From Microbacterium sp. Root553 (GTDB lineage: Bacteria; Actinomycetota; Actinomycetes; Actinomycetales; Microbacteriaceae): 64,000 nt of DNA. The notes beneath the pieces were generated by a model that made no database searches, was not told where the DNA came from, and saw nothing but the letters and a program-made list of their open reading frames with translations. Numbering within the stretch: position 1 is the first letter of the stretch; each line of letters starts with the position of its first letter. A program made the translations under genes and the position numbers. Location: assembly GCF_001426995.1 (NCBI RefSeq), contig NZ_LMFY01000001.1, positions 1,253,973 through 1,317,972 on the forward strand, written 5' to 3'. Positions 25,321 through 33,301 of the stretch are shown here, in pieces.

Positions 25321-27444
25321 ATGAGCGCACTCGTCCACCTGACCTCGGCCGGCGTGAGCGTGGTCGTCGACACCGCCACCGCGCGCCTGCTGCACTGGGG
25401 CGCGGCGCTGCATCCCGCCGACCTCGACGTGCTCGCGGAGACCTCGACCGGGTCGGTGACCTTCAGCTCCTTCGACGCGCCGCGCACGCTCCCGCTGCTG
25501 CCCGTCGAGGCCGACGGCTGGTCCGGCGCCCCCGCGCTCGCCTGGCACCGGGACGGCCTGCACAGCGCCCCGCTCCTGCGCGCGGGGGAGTGGGAGTCCA
25601 CGTCGTCCTCGCTGCGCGGACGCTTCGCGGATGCCGGGGCCGCCGCCTCCGTGGTCCTCGACCTCGACCTCGACGCCGCCGGAGTGCTCACCGCGCAGGT
25701 GACGGTCACCAGCACGGCCGACCGCGACGCCGCCCCGCTCGACCTGCTCGCCGCCCGCATCCTGCTGCCGATCCCCGCCCACGCGACCGAGGTGCTCGAC
25801 CACACCGGCCGCTGGACCGGCGAGCGGCACCCGCAGCGAGGGGCCCTGCGTCATGGCGCGCACCTGCGTCAGGTGCGTCGCGGACGCGGCGGTCACGACG
25901 CTCCCTACCTCACCGTGCTCGGCACCGACGGGTTCGGCTTCCGCCGTGGCGAGCTGTGGGCAGCCCACGTCGCGTGGAGCGGCGACCTCGAAGTGGGGGT
26001 CGAGAGGCTCCCCGAGGGTGCGGGCGTGCATGGCGCGGTACTCGGCGGCGGAGAGCTGCTGCTGCCGGGCGAGATCCGGCTCGCTGCCGGTGAGACCTAC
26101 GTCTCGCCGCGCGTGTTCCTCACCTACGGAGAGGCGGGCCTCGACTCGGTGTCCGCGCGCCTGCATCGGACCGCTCGGGCGCTGCCCGGGCACCCCGAGA
26201 CGCCGCGCCCCCTCGTGCTCAACACCTGGGAGGCGGTCTACTTCGACCACGACCCGGCGAAGATCACGGCTCTCGCCGAGGCCGCCGCATCCGTCGGCGT
26301 CGAGCGATTCGTGCTCGACGACGGCTGGTTCCGCGGCAGGCCGGACGATCGCTCCGGGTTGGGCGACTGGTACATCGATGACGCCAAGTGGCCCGACGGC
26401 CTCAGTCCCCTCGCCGATCACGTGCACGGACTCGGGATGCAGTTCGGGCTCTGGTTCGAGCCCGAGATGGTCAATCCGGTCTCGGAGCTCGCTGCGCGGC
26501 ATCCGGACTGGGTCCTGCAGGCCTCGCCCGACTCGCCCACCTGGCGGCACCAGAAGGTGCTCGACCTCGCGAACCCGGATGCCGCCGCCCACCTGCTCGA
26601 GCGCCTGAGCGCGCTCGTGGCGGAGATCGGTGTCGACTTCATCAAGTGGGACCACAACCGCGACCTGCACGCCGCGGTCTCCCCGCACACCGGACGCGCC
26701 TCGGTGCACGCCCAGACGACGGCGTTCTACGCGCTGCTCGATGCGCTGCGCGAGCGGCATCCGGCGCTCGAGATCGAGTCGTGCGCGAGCGGAGGTGCCC
26801 GCGTCGATCTCGGTGTCCTGCAGCGCACGCAGCGGGTGTGGGCCTCCGACTCGAACGACCCCGTCGAACGTCAGCGCATCCAGCGCTGGACGGGAACCCT
26901 CGTGCCGCCCGAGGTGGTGGGCTCGCATGTCGGACCCGCGATCGCCGAGACGACGCATCGTGCCGCATCGCTGCCGTTCCGCATGACGACCGCGCTGTTC
27001 GGTCACGCCGGCATCGAGTGGGACATCACCCGGTGCACGCAGGACGAGCGTGCGGCGCTCACCCGCTGGACGGCGCTCTACCGCGAGCTGCGACCGCTGC
27101 TGCACTCGGGCATCACGGTGCGCAGCGACGAGGTCGACGACGAGACCCTTCTGCACGGGGTCGTCGCCCCCGACGGTTCGCGCGGGGTGTTCGCCTGGGT
27201 GCGGCTGGGCACGTCGGTCGACGGGTTCACGCCGCGCACGCGCATCCCGGGCCTGCAGGCGGGGAAGCGGTATCGGCTTCGGGTGCGCGAGGACCTCGGG
27301 GCGGTCACTCGGCACCAGGTCGCGGACCCCGCGTGGCTCGACGCCGGGATCGAGGCCACCGGTGCGTTCCTCGAGACCGTGGGCGTGCCGCTGCCGCTGC
27401 TGGCACCGGGGTCGGCGCTGCTGCTCGAGGCCGTCCGGCTCTGA
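25321..27444 (+). CDS. GH36 alpha-galactosidase
   Basis: A 707-residue cytoplasmic enzyme that removes alpha-linked galactose (melibiose, raffinose or galactomannan side chains). A beta-supersandwich N-terminal domain (about 1-290) precedes the TIM barrel. The nucleophile is Asp444 in [22 protein letters not shown] and the acid/base Asp510 in WASDSND follow, all as in the family. The ATG is preceded by GGAGCGGCA. It ends the galactoside locus and pairs with the GH42 enzyme for sugars carrying both linkages. Confidence 0.94.
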   Translation: MSALVHLTSAGVSVVVDTATARLLHWGAALHPADLDVLAETSTGSVTFSSFDAPRTLPLLPVEADGWSGAPALAWHRDGLHSAPLLRAGEWESTSSSLRGRFADAGAAASVVLDLDLDAAGVLTAQVTVTSTADRDAAPLDLLAARILLPIPAHATEVLDHTGRWTGERHPQRGALRHGAHLRQVRRGRGGHDAPYLTVLGTDGFGFRRGELWAAHVAWSGDLEVGVERLPEGAGVHGAVLGGGELLLPGEIRLAAGETYVSPRVFLTYGEAGLDSVSARLHRTARALPGHPETPRPLVLNTWEAVYFDHDPAKITALAEAAASVGVERFVLDDGWFRGRPDDRSGLGDWYIDDAKWPDGLSPLADHVHGLGMQFGLWFEPEMVNPVSELAARHPDWVLQASPDSPTWRHQKVLDLANPDAAAHLLERLSALVAEIGVDFIKWDHNRDLHAAVSPHTGRASVHAQTTAFYALLDALRERHPALEIESCASGGARVDLGVLQRTQRVWASDSNDPVERQRIQRWTGTLVPPEVVGSHVGPAIAETTHRAASLPFRMTTALFGHAGIEWDITRCTQDERAALTRWTALYRELRPLLHSGITVRSDEVDDETLLHGVVAPDGSRGVFAWVRLGTSVDGFTPRTRIPGLQAGKRYRLRVREDLGAVTRHQVADPAWLDAGIEATGAFLETVGVPLPLLAPGSALLLEAVRL

Positions 27445-27457
27445 GCATCCGCCGTGC

Positions 27458-27600
27458 TAGAATCGTTCTTTGTCTGCGCACACTCCTGTGCGTAGTTCGT
27501 GTGCTCCCCCCCTCTGTTCCGATCCCTGAGTGTGTCTCAGGGCGGGCGATGCGGGGTGGCGCGCAGACAAGGGATCTTGGGTGGGGCCGTCCGGCCTCAC
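27458..27600 (+). promoter_or_regulatory. Promoter and structured leader of the L28 operon
   Basis: TAGAAT (27458-27463) predicts a transcript start near 27470, which is the first base of a perfect 10-bp helix (27470-27479 with 27561-27570) enclosing the leader. Inside, CCCTGAG (27524-27530) pairs with CTCAGGG (27536-27542). GATCCCT (27521-27527) could instead pair with AGGGATC (27570-27576), and the two options exclude each other. A small GC hairpin (27583-27598) lies just before the ribosome binding site GAAGGAG. This layout resembles autogenous ribosomal-protein leaders. No Zur box was seen. Confidence 0.55.
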
Positions 27601-27620
27601 GGTATAGAAGGAGTCACATC

Positions 27621-27857
27621 ATGGCAGCAGTGTGCCAGGTGACAGGAGCTGTTCCCGGCTTCGGTCACAACGTCTCGCACTCGCACCGCCGGACGAAGCG
27701 TCGCTTCGACCCGAACGTGCAGAAGAAGACCTATTTCGTCGCTTCGCTCGGTCGTAAGATCACCCTCAACGTGTCCGCCAAGGGCATTAAGGTGATCGAC
27801 GTCCGCGGCATCGAGAACGTGGTCAAGGACCTCCAGGCGAAGGGTGTGAAGCTCTAA
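27621..27857 (+). CDS. rpmB: 50S ribosomal protein L28 (zinc-free form)
   Basis: A 78-residue large-subunit ribosomal protein, beginning [20 protein letters not shown] and with the RRFDPN segment of L28. It lacks the four-cysteine zinc ribbon of the C+ form found in actinobacteria; only one Cys remains. It is the first gene of an L28-L33-S14 operon in which all three proteins lack zinc ligands. The stop and next start form TAATG. Confidence 0.95.
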   Translation: MAAVCQVTGAVPGFGHNVSHSHRRTKRRFDPNVQKKTYFVASLGRKITLNVSAKGIKVIDVRGIENVVKDLQAKGVKL

Positions 27858-28027
27858 TGGCCAAGAAGGCTCAGGACGTACGTCCGATCATCAAGCTGCG
27901 CTCGACGGCAGGTACGGGGTACACGTACGTGACGAAGAAGAACCGCCGCAACACCCCCGACCGCCTCGTGCTGAAGAAGTACGACCCGGTCATCCGTCAG
28001 CACGTCGAATTCCGAGAGGAGCGTTGA
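27857..28027 (+). CDS. rpmG: 50S ribosomal protein L33 (zinc-free form)
   Basis: A 56-residue L33 with the family core [20 protein letters not shown] and no CxxC pairs, so it is the zinc-independent paralogue type. It starts within the TAATG overlap with rpmB and ends 3 nt before rpsN. Confidence 0.95.
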   Translation: MAKKAQDVRPIIKLRSTAGTGYTYVTKKNRRNTPDRLVLKKYDPVIRQHVEFREER

Positions 28028-28030
28028 TCA

Positions 28031-28336
28031 ATGGCTAAGAAGAGCAAGATCGCTCGCAACGAGCAGCGCAAGGTCATCGTCGAGCGTTACGCAGAGCGTC
28101 GCGCCGAGCTGAAGAAGACCCTGGTCGACCCGAACGCCACCGACGAGGCCCGCGAGGCCGCACGCGTCGGACTGCAGAAGCTGCCGCGCAACGCGTCGCC
28201 GGCTCGCGTGCGTTCGCGCGACGTCATCGACGGCCGCCCCCGCGGTGTCCTCACGAAGTTCGGCATCTCGCGTGTCCGCTTCCGTGACATGGCACACCGT
28301 GGCGAGCTGCCCGGTGTCACCAAGTCGAGCTGGTAA
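28031..28336 (+). CDS. rpsN: 30S ribosomal protein S14 (long, zinc-free form)
   Basis: A 101-residue S14, the long form without the CxxC zinc ribbon of the short 61-residue type. Conserved ends: [12 protein letters not shown] at the N-terminus, and RFGISR-like [19 protein letters not shown] at the C-terminus. It closes the zinc-independent ribosomal operon and is followed by a strong terminator. Confidence 0.95.
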   Translation: MAKKSKIARNEQRKVIVERYAERRAELKKTLVDPNATDEAREAARVGLQKLPRNASPARVRSRDVIDGRPRGVLTKFGISRVRFRDMAHRGELPGVTKSSW

Positions 28337-28356
28337 GTCTCAGCAGACGAGCCGAG

Positions 28357-28389
28357 AGGGGCGAGGATCTTCGGATCCTCGCCCCTTTC
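28357..28389 (+). terminator. Rho-independent terminator of the ribosomal operon
   Basis: A perfect 13-bp stem (28357-28369 with 28374-28386) capped by a UUCG tetraloop and followed by TTC. It lies 21 nt after the rpsN stop. Confidence 0.88.
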
Positions 28390-28455
28390 GCCGTCCCCCC
28401 GGCCGGGCGACTGTCGCGCTGGGTCGGCTGTCCCGGTCGGTCGACTGTCGCGCTG

Positions 28456-28566
28456 ATGGGCGGACTTCTCCCCGGTCGGCGGATCCGTCGGCCCGAAGTC
28501 ATCCGCCAGACGGGGAGTTCGCCGCCGGACGGGCGGGCAGCTCCGTCGCCGGACGGGCAAGCAGCG
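28456..28566. repeat. Intergenic repeat cluster A (GGCGGACTTCTCC / GGGGAGTTC family)
   Basis: Within the 388-nt gap between rpsN and the XRE gene, GGGCGGACTTCTCCCCGGT and GGGGAGTTCGCCGCCGGAC form a loose inverted pair, and CGCCGGACGGGC recurs. The same words build clusters at 29315-29490 and 30425-30660. After 28600 there is also a run of GGCGGCC-rich sequence. Confidence 0.7.
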
Positions 28567-28724
28567 CCGTCGCCGTGCGAAGGTGATCTGACACGCCTGG
28601 ATGCGGTGGGTGGGACGATCACGGCTGCGGCAGGGTGATGGCGGGCGGATGGCGGCCAGGTGGCGGCCGACTGGCGGCCCGGTGGCGTGGCGGCCGATCG
28701 CGGGCGCTGAGGAGCATGGAGAAC

Positions 28725-29261
28725 ATGAACACGACACGGATCACCGCACTGCGCCAGGCGCAGGGATGGACACAGGAACGACTCGCGAACGAGAGCGGCG
28801 TCGGGCTCAGAACGGTGCAGCGGCTGGAGGCCGGGCAGGACGCGAGTCTCGAGACGCTGTCGCTGGTCGCGGATGCACTGCAGGTGCCCGTGCGAGACCT
28901 CTTCGCCGAGATCGACGACGAGATGCTCAGCAGTCGCGTCGACTCGCTGCAGCAGCGCGCGGACGAGCAGCAGGCGTCGCGTGACCGGATCGCGCACGCC
29001 TGGACGTGGCTGTACGTCGGGGTGGGGATCGTCTGCACACTGCTCAGCTTCACGTTCTCATACGGGCTCGTGCTCTTCCTCTCGTACTGGGTGGGCGGGT
29101 ACGCGATCCTCACGGCGCTGCGCCGCATCGTCCTGGAACCCCGTCTCGATGCCCGGTATCCGCTCTCGAAGGAGACGCGCACCCGCCGGGCCAAGCGTCG
29201 AGCAGCGGCGACAGCCCGCCGCGACGACGGCGCCCTCTCCGGGACGCCTGCCGCCCCCTGA
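28725..29261 (+). CDS. XRE-family regulator with C-terminal 2TM membrane domain
   Basis: A 178-residue protein. The helix-turn-helix (about 3-58) shows LRQAQGWTQERLANESGVG and RTVQRLEAGQ, with a linker coiled coil at about 65-88. Two hydrophobic segments (about 90-133) match the 2TM domain seen in membrane-tethered XRE proteins. The C-terminus is Arg/Ala-rich. The ATG at 28725 has GAGGAG 10 nt upstream; an in-frame ATG at 28716 is too close to it. It stands alone between two repeat clusters. The target is unknown, possibly its own membrane-linked stress response. Confidence 0.85.
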   Translation: MNTTRITALRQAQGWTQERLANESGVGLRTVQRLEAGQDASLETLSLVADALQVPVRDLFAEIDDEMLSSRVDSLQQRADEQQASRDRIAHAWTWLYVGVGIVCTLLSFTFSYGLVLFLSYWVGGYAILTALRRIVLEPRLDARYPLSKETRTRRAKRRAAATARRDDGALSGTPAAP

Positions 29262-29314
29262 CGCTATGGGATCGTCCGCCCCGGGCGTCGGTTTCCGCCG
29301 GGCTGTCCCCGATG

Positions 29315-29490
29315 CGTCATCGGGCGGACTTCTCCCCGGTGGGCGGACTCCCTGGCTCGAGCTCTCCGCCGGTCGGGGAGTTCTCCGCCGGGGTGGTCGC
29401 CCCTCGTCATTGGGCGGACTTCTCCCCGGTGGGCGGACTTCCTAGCTCGAGCTCTCCGCCGGTCGGGGAGTTCTCCGCCGGTCGGGGCGG
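29315..29490. repeat. Intergenic repeat cluster B: 90-bp direct repeat
   Basis: About 76 bp starting at 29315 recur at 29405 (period 90) with few changes. Each unit holds GGGCGGACTTCTCCCCGGT and, inverted, CGGGGAGTTCTCCGCC, which pair except for three central bases. The cluster fills most of the 335-nt gap between the XRE and AbiEi/DUF559 genes. Confidence 0.88.
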
Positions 29491-29596
29491 GGCTATGTCC
29501 ACGAGAGCTCCTGCACGAGGAGGGCGACCGCGATGTCCTCCACAGATGCTGAGATGCACGACCGGGCGGATGCTGCCTGAACGGCATCATCGACGG

Positions 29597-30421
29597 ATGG
29601 ATGTGGAAGCGGCACTCGGCGGAAGAGGAGGGGTCGCCCGCGTTCGGACCCTGCGGAGAGACGGGGTGACCGAGCACGCACTGCGACGCGCGGTCCGCGA
29701 GGGCCGCGTGTTCTCGGTCTGCCGGGGGTGGGTGGCGGTTCGCGGTGCGGATCCGATGCTGGTCGCCGCAGCCAGGCGAGGCGTGGTGATCAGCTGCGTC
29801 ACCCTCTGCGCTCGGAAAGGGCTCTGGGTGACGTCGGCATCCGCGGTCCACGTCGCCGCTCCGGCGAACTCGGGGCACGCGAACTCGGCGCGAGGAGTCG
29901 TCCATTGGAGTCGGCCGACCTTTCCGCGAGACCCGGATCTGCTCGAGGACTCGCTCGAGAACGCGCTGATCCTGGTGTCGCGATGCCAGTCGCACGAAGA
30001 CGCGCTCGCGACCTGGGAGTCGGCGCTGCGGCAGCACGTCGTGGACCCGGATGTGCTTGCGGAGGCGTCGTTGACACCGCAGGCGCGTCGGATGCTGAGC
30101 GAGGCGACGCCGTTCGCGGATGCCGGCACCGAGACGATCTTCCGGACGAGGCTCGGATGGCTGGACGTGCCGATCGTCCCGCAGGTGTGGATACTCGGCC
30201 ACCGGGTGGACTTTCTCATCGGTGAGAGACTCGTCATCCAGATCGACGGCGGACACCACGTCGGGCCGCAGCGATCGAGCGATATCGCCCACGACGCCGA
30301 ACTGATGCTCCGGGGGTATCACGTGATCCGCATCGGCTACGAGCAGCTGATGCACGGATGGCCTGAGGTGCAGAGCCTGATTCTCGCCGCTGTCGCGCAG
30401 CGGCGTCATCTCGCGGCGTGA
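29597..30421 (+). CDS. AbiEi-type antitoxin-domain / DUF559 endonuclease-like protein
   Basis: A 274-residue protein common in actinobacteria. The N-terminal part (about 5-60, GVARVRTLRRDGVTEHALRR and the VCRGWVAV segment) resembles the AbiEi antitoxin winged helix. The C-terminal part (about 185-270) is a Vsr/DUF559-like nuclease fold with HRVDFLIGERLVIQIDGG and the following His-rich step. The Asp of VDFLI and the IQIDG strand match the expected metal-binding core. No AbiEii toxin is adjacent, so it is an orphan. Function unproven; defence or repair is possible. Confidence 0.8.
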   Translation: MDVEAALGGRGGVARVRTLRRDGVTEHALRRAVREGRVFSVCRGWVAVRGADPMLVAAARRGVVISCVTLCARKGLWVTSASAVHVAAPANSGHANSARGVVHWSRPTFPRDPDLLEDSLENALILVSRCQSHEDALATWESALRQHVVDPDVLAEASLTPQARRMLSEATPFADAGTETIFRTRLGWLDVPIVPQVWILGHRVDFLIGERLVIQIDGGHHVGPQRSSDIAHDAELMLRGYHVIRIGYEQLMHGWPEVQSLILAAVAQRRHLAA

Positions 30422-30424
30422 GGG

Positions 30425-30660
30425 GCACCGTCTCGGGCGGACTTCTCCACAGTGGGCTGACCTCCTGGCCCGAGCACTCCGCCCGTAGGGGAGTTCTCCG
30501 CCCGTCGGGGAGTTCTCCAAGCCGTCGGAGAGTTCTCCGCGTGTGGCGGACTTCTCGCCGTCGGGAGGACGCTGTCGCGCTGTTGTTCCGCCTCACGCCG
30601 AGTTCTCCGCCCGGCGGGGAGGCCGTCGGGGAGTTCTCTGCCCGACGCGGCGAGAGCACG
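30425..30660. repeat. Intergenic repeat cluster C
   Basis: At least five copies of GGAGTTCTCCGCCC-like words plus GGGCGGACTTCTCC in the opposite sense. They lie in the 459-nt space before HU. It ends in a GCGGCGAG-rich tract. From 30700 to 30880 the sequence is AT-richer and must carry the HU promoter; a ribosome site GGAGG precedes HU. Confidence 0.75.
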
Positions 30661-30880
30661 CGGCGAGGGGACGCGGCGAGGCACGCGGAGAGCGGAATCG
30701 ACGTCTCACGAGTCACATTCGTCACTTCTGCACCACGACACGCCGCCCAAAACCTCAAAACCCGCGAAATGACGCGGAAATGTGGGTGGTCGTTGATACA
30801 TTCAAGGCGGTCACTCGACCAGGGGCATCCGCCCCGATACACACAACGATGCGACGGAACACTCGTCGCTGGAGGATGAC

Positions 30881-31168
30881 ATGGCTGACAAGTCCATCAC
30901 CAAGACCGAGCTCGTCGCGAGCATCGCTTCCGCCACCGGCCAGAGCCAGGCCACCGTCTCGGGTGTCCTCGACGCGCTGTTCTCCTCGGTCTCCGACGCT
31001 GTTGCCAAGGGCAGCAAGGTCTCGATCCCGGGCTGGATCTCGTTCGAGCAGGTCGCGACCGCGGCTCGCACGGGCCGCAACCCGCAGACCGGTGCCGAGA
31101 TCAAGATCCCGGCCGGCCACCGCGTCAAGGTGACCGCTGGTTCCAAGCTCAAGGCTGCCGTCAAGTAA
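30881..31168 (+). CDS. hup: HU-family nucleoid DNA-binding protein
   Basis: A 95-residue histone-like protein with the HU fold: N-terminal helices (KTELVASIASATGQSQATV), the saddle strands SIPGWISFE, and the DNA-contacting arm around RTGRNPQTGAEIKIPAGH. It lacks the long Lys/Ala-rich tail of mycobacterial HupB. It compacts the chromosome and binds bent DNA. The ATG is preceded by GGAGGATGAC, and a strong terminator follows 14 nt after the stop. Confidence 0.95.
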   Translation: MADKSITKTELVASIASATGQSQATVSGVLDALFSSVSDAVAKGSKVSIPGWISFEQVATAARTGRNPQTGAEIKIPAGHRVKVTAGSKLKAAVK

Positions 31169-31181
31169 GACTGCTCCTGTT

Positions 31182-31217
31182 CGAAGGCCGCTCCCGATCC
31201 GTCGGGGGCGGCCTTCG
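31182..31217 (+). terminator. Hairpin terminator after HU
   Basis: CGAAGGCCGC pairs with GCGGCCTTCG, extended by CCCGA with TCGGG across one mismatch. The T-tract is poor. It lies between hup and the CopD-CtaG gene. Confidence 0.75.
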
Positions 31218-31253
31218 TGCTCCCGCGACGACGGCGCGGCTTAGGCTTGACGT

Positions 31254-33263
31254 GTGAGTGCCCGCGTCGCGCAGACCCCGACCCGCTCCGCGTATCGCGC
31301 GGCGGGCGTCGGCCTGCTGCTCGCGGGCGGTCTGGTCGCCGTCGTCGCCGCACTCGTGATCGGCGGCGGAGCCGCACCGCTGCTGCTGCAGGACCCTGGT
31401 CCGTTCGTGCGCTGGGCGACTCCGATCGCCAAGCTGGTCATGAACATCGCGTCGGCGGCGATGCTCGGATCCCTCGTGCTCGCGCTGTTCGCGCTGCGCA
31501 GCGAGGAGAAGTCGTTCGACACCGCCCTCAACATCGCGTCTGCCGGGGCGGCCGTCTTCACGGTCTCCGCCGGCATCGGTGGATTCTTCACCTTCATGGC
31601 CGCGTTCAACCCGCAGCTCAGCGCCGAGCGCGAGTTCGGCGAGCAGCTCGGCCGGTTCCTGCTCGAGCTGCCCCTGGGCCAGTCCTGGCTGATCACGACG
31701 ATCATGGGATCGGTCATCACGGTGCTGGCCTTCGCCTGGCGCACCTGGACCCCCACGCTCATCACGGCCCTGCTCGCCGCCGCATCCTTCCTGCCCCTGG
31801 CGACCCAGGGACACTCGGGTGATCTCGCGGGCCACAACATCGCGGTGAACTCGATCCTGCTCCACACGATCGGCGCGGCGGTCTGGCTCGGCGGCCTGCT
31901 GCTCGTCGTGATCCTGCGCGATCGCTCGGGCATCCGCACCGCCGACCTGGTCCGTCGCTACTCGAGCCTCGCGATCGCGGCCTTCGTGGTCGTCGCGGTC
32001 TCGGGGGTGGCCCGCTCGTTCGTCGCGCTCGGAGACATCTCGCAGCTGTGGACGCCGTACGGCACGATCCTGCTCATCAAGGTCGTGCTGCTGACAGCCA
32101 TGGGCCTGTTCGGCGCCTGGTACCGCATCCGTCTGATCCCCCGCCTCGACGGCGAGAACGCGACGCGCTGGTTCTGGATGCTGGTGCTGGGCGAGATCAC
32201 GCTGATGGGCCTCGCCTCGGGGGCGGCCGCCGCCCTCGCGCGCACACCCCCGCCGACCGGCGAGGAGCAGGCCTTCGTGCAGACTCCCGCCGAGAATCTC
32301 ACGCGCTCGCCGCTGCCGCCCGAGTTCACGATCGACCGCTGGTTCACCGCCTGGGACATCGACGTGCTCTGGCTGGTCGCCGTCGGCTTCGGGCTGTTCC
32401 TCTACCTGGCGGGTGTGCGTCGGCTGCGTCGCCGCGGCGACCGCTGGCCGATCCATCGCACGGTGTTCTGGGTGCTGGGGATGCTGCTGCTGCTCTGGGT
32501 GACGGGCGGGCCGATCAACGCCTACCAGGAGTACCTGTTCAGCGTGCACATGCTCGGGCACATGATGCTGTCGATGGCGATCCCTCTGCTGCTGGTGTCG
32601 GGCGCGCCGATCACCCTGGCGCTCCGCGCGATCCACAAGCGCGACGACGGCACGCGCGGCGGGCGCGAGTGGATCATGTGGGCGGTGCATTCCCCGTTCT
32701 CGCGGGTGGTCACGCATCCGTTCGTCGCGGCGGGCATCTTCATCCTGTCGCTGTGGGCCTTCTACTTCACCGATCTGGTGCGCTGGTCGATGTACGAGCA
32801 CCTCGGTCACGAGTGGATGGTCGCGCACTTCCTGATCTCCGGCTACCTGTTCGTGATGAGCCTGGTCGGCGCAGACCCCGTCCCCTACCGGCTGCCCTAC
32901 CCCGGGCGGCTCATCACGCTCATCGCGATCATGGCCATGCACGCGTTCTTCGGCGTCGCGATCATGATGCAGGAGGGGCTGATGGTCGCGGACTGGTTCG
33001 GCTCGATGGGGCGCACCTGGGGTCCCTCGCCGATGGAGGATCAGTACATCGGCGGCGGCATCGCCTGGTCGATCGGGGAGATCCCGACGCTGATCCTCGC
33101 GATCACGGTCGCGATCCAGTGGAGCCGCAGCGACAGCAAACTGCAGAAGCGCCAGGATCGGCACGCCGACCGCACGGGCGAGGCCGAGCTCGAGGAGTAC
33201 AACGCGAAGCTCGCCGCCCTCGCCGAGCGCGACCGCCGCGAGGCCGAGCGCCCGACGCGCTGA
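31254..33263 (+). CDS. CopD-CtaG fusion: copper resistance / cytochrome c oxidase assembly membrane protein
   Basis: A 669-residue polytopic protein. Residues about 15-325 form a CopD-like domain (membrane segments with the conserved HTIGAAVWLGG region). Residues about 345-620 form a caa3_CtaG domain with the His-containing SVHMLGHMMLSM, HEWMVAHF and AMHAFFG segments, likely copper or heme-related ligands. It helps deliver copper to cytochrome oxidase or manages copper at the membrane. The GTG start is 6 nt after a TAGGCT -10 box, so it is probably leaderless. The C-terminal tail (about 625-669) is charged. Confidence 0.9.
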   Translation: MSARVAQTPTRSAYRAAGVGLLLAGGLVAVVAALVIGGGAAPLLLQDPGPFVRWATPIAKLVMNIASAAMLGSLVLALFALRSEEKSFDTALNIASAGAAVFTVSAGIGGFFTFMAAFNPQLSAEREFGEQLGRFLLELPLGQSWLITTIMGSVITVLAFAWRTWTPTLITALLAAASFLPLATQGHSGDLAGHNIAVNSILLHTIGAAVWLGGLLLVVILRDRSGIRTADLVRRYSSLAIAAFVVVAVSGVARSFVALGDISQLWTPYGTILLIKVVLLTAMGLFGAWYRIRLIPRLDGENATRWFWMLVLGEITLMGLASGAAAALARTPPPTGEEQAFVQTPAENLTRSPLPPEFTIDRWFTAWDIDVLWLVAVGFGLFLYLAGVRRLRRRGDRWPIHRTVFWVLGMLLLLWVTGGPINAYQEYLFSVHMLGHMMLSMAIPLLLVSGAPITLALRAIHKRDDGTRGGREWIMWAVHSPFSRVVTHPFVAAGIFILSLWAFYFTDLVRWSMYEHLGHEWMVAHFLISGYLFVMSLVGADPVPYRLPYPGRLITLIAIMAMHAFFGVAIMMQEGLMVADWFGSMGRTWGPSPMEDQYIGGGIAWSIGEIPTLILAITVAIQWSRSDSKLQKRQDRHADRTGEAELEEYNAKLAALAERDRREAERPTR

Positions 33264-33301
33264 TACGGCCCGACGCGCCGACCCGCCGCGCCGGCGCGGT
33301 G

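Noticed and set aside
23896..27315. A very long minus-strand open frame opposite the binding-protein and GH36 genes
   Set aside because: Both plus-strand genes have complete family motifs. The long antisense frame is a common effect of high GC and shows no domain.
27445..27620. Zur box before the zinc-free ribosomal operon
   Set aside because: No TGAAAATNATTTTCA-like dyad was found in the region on either strand.
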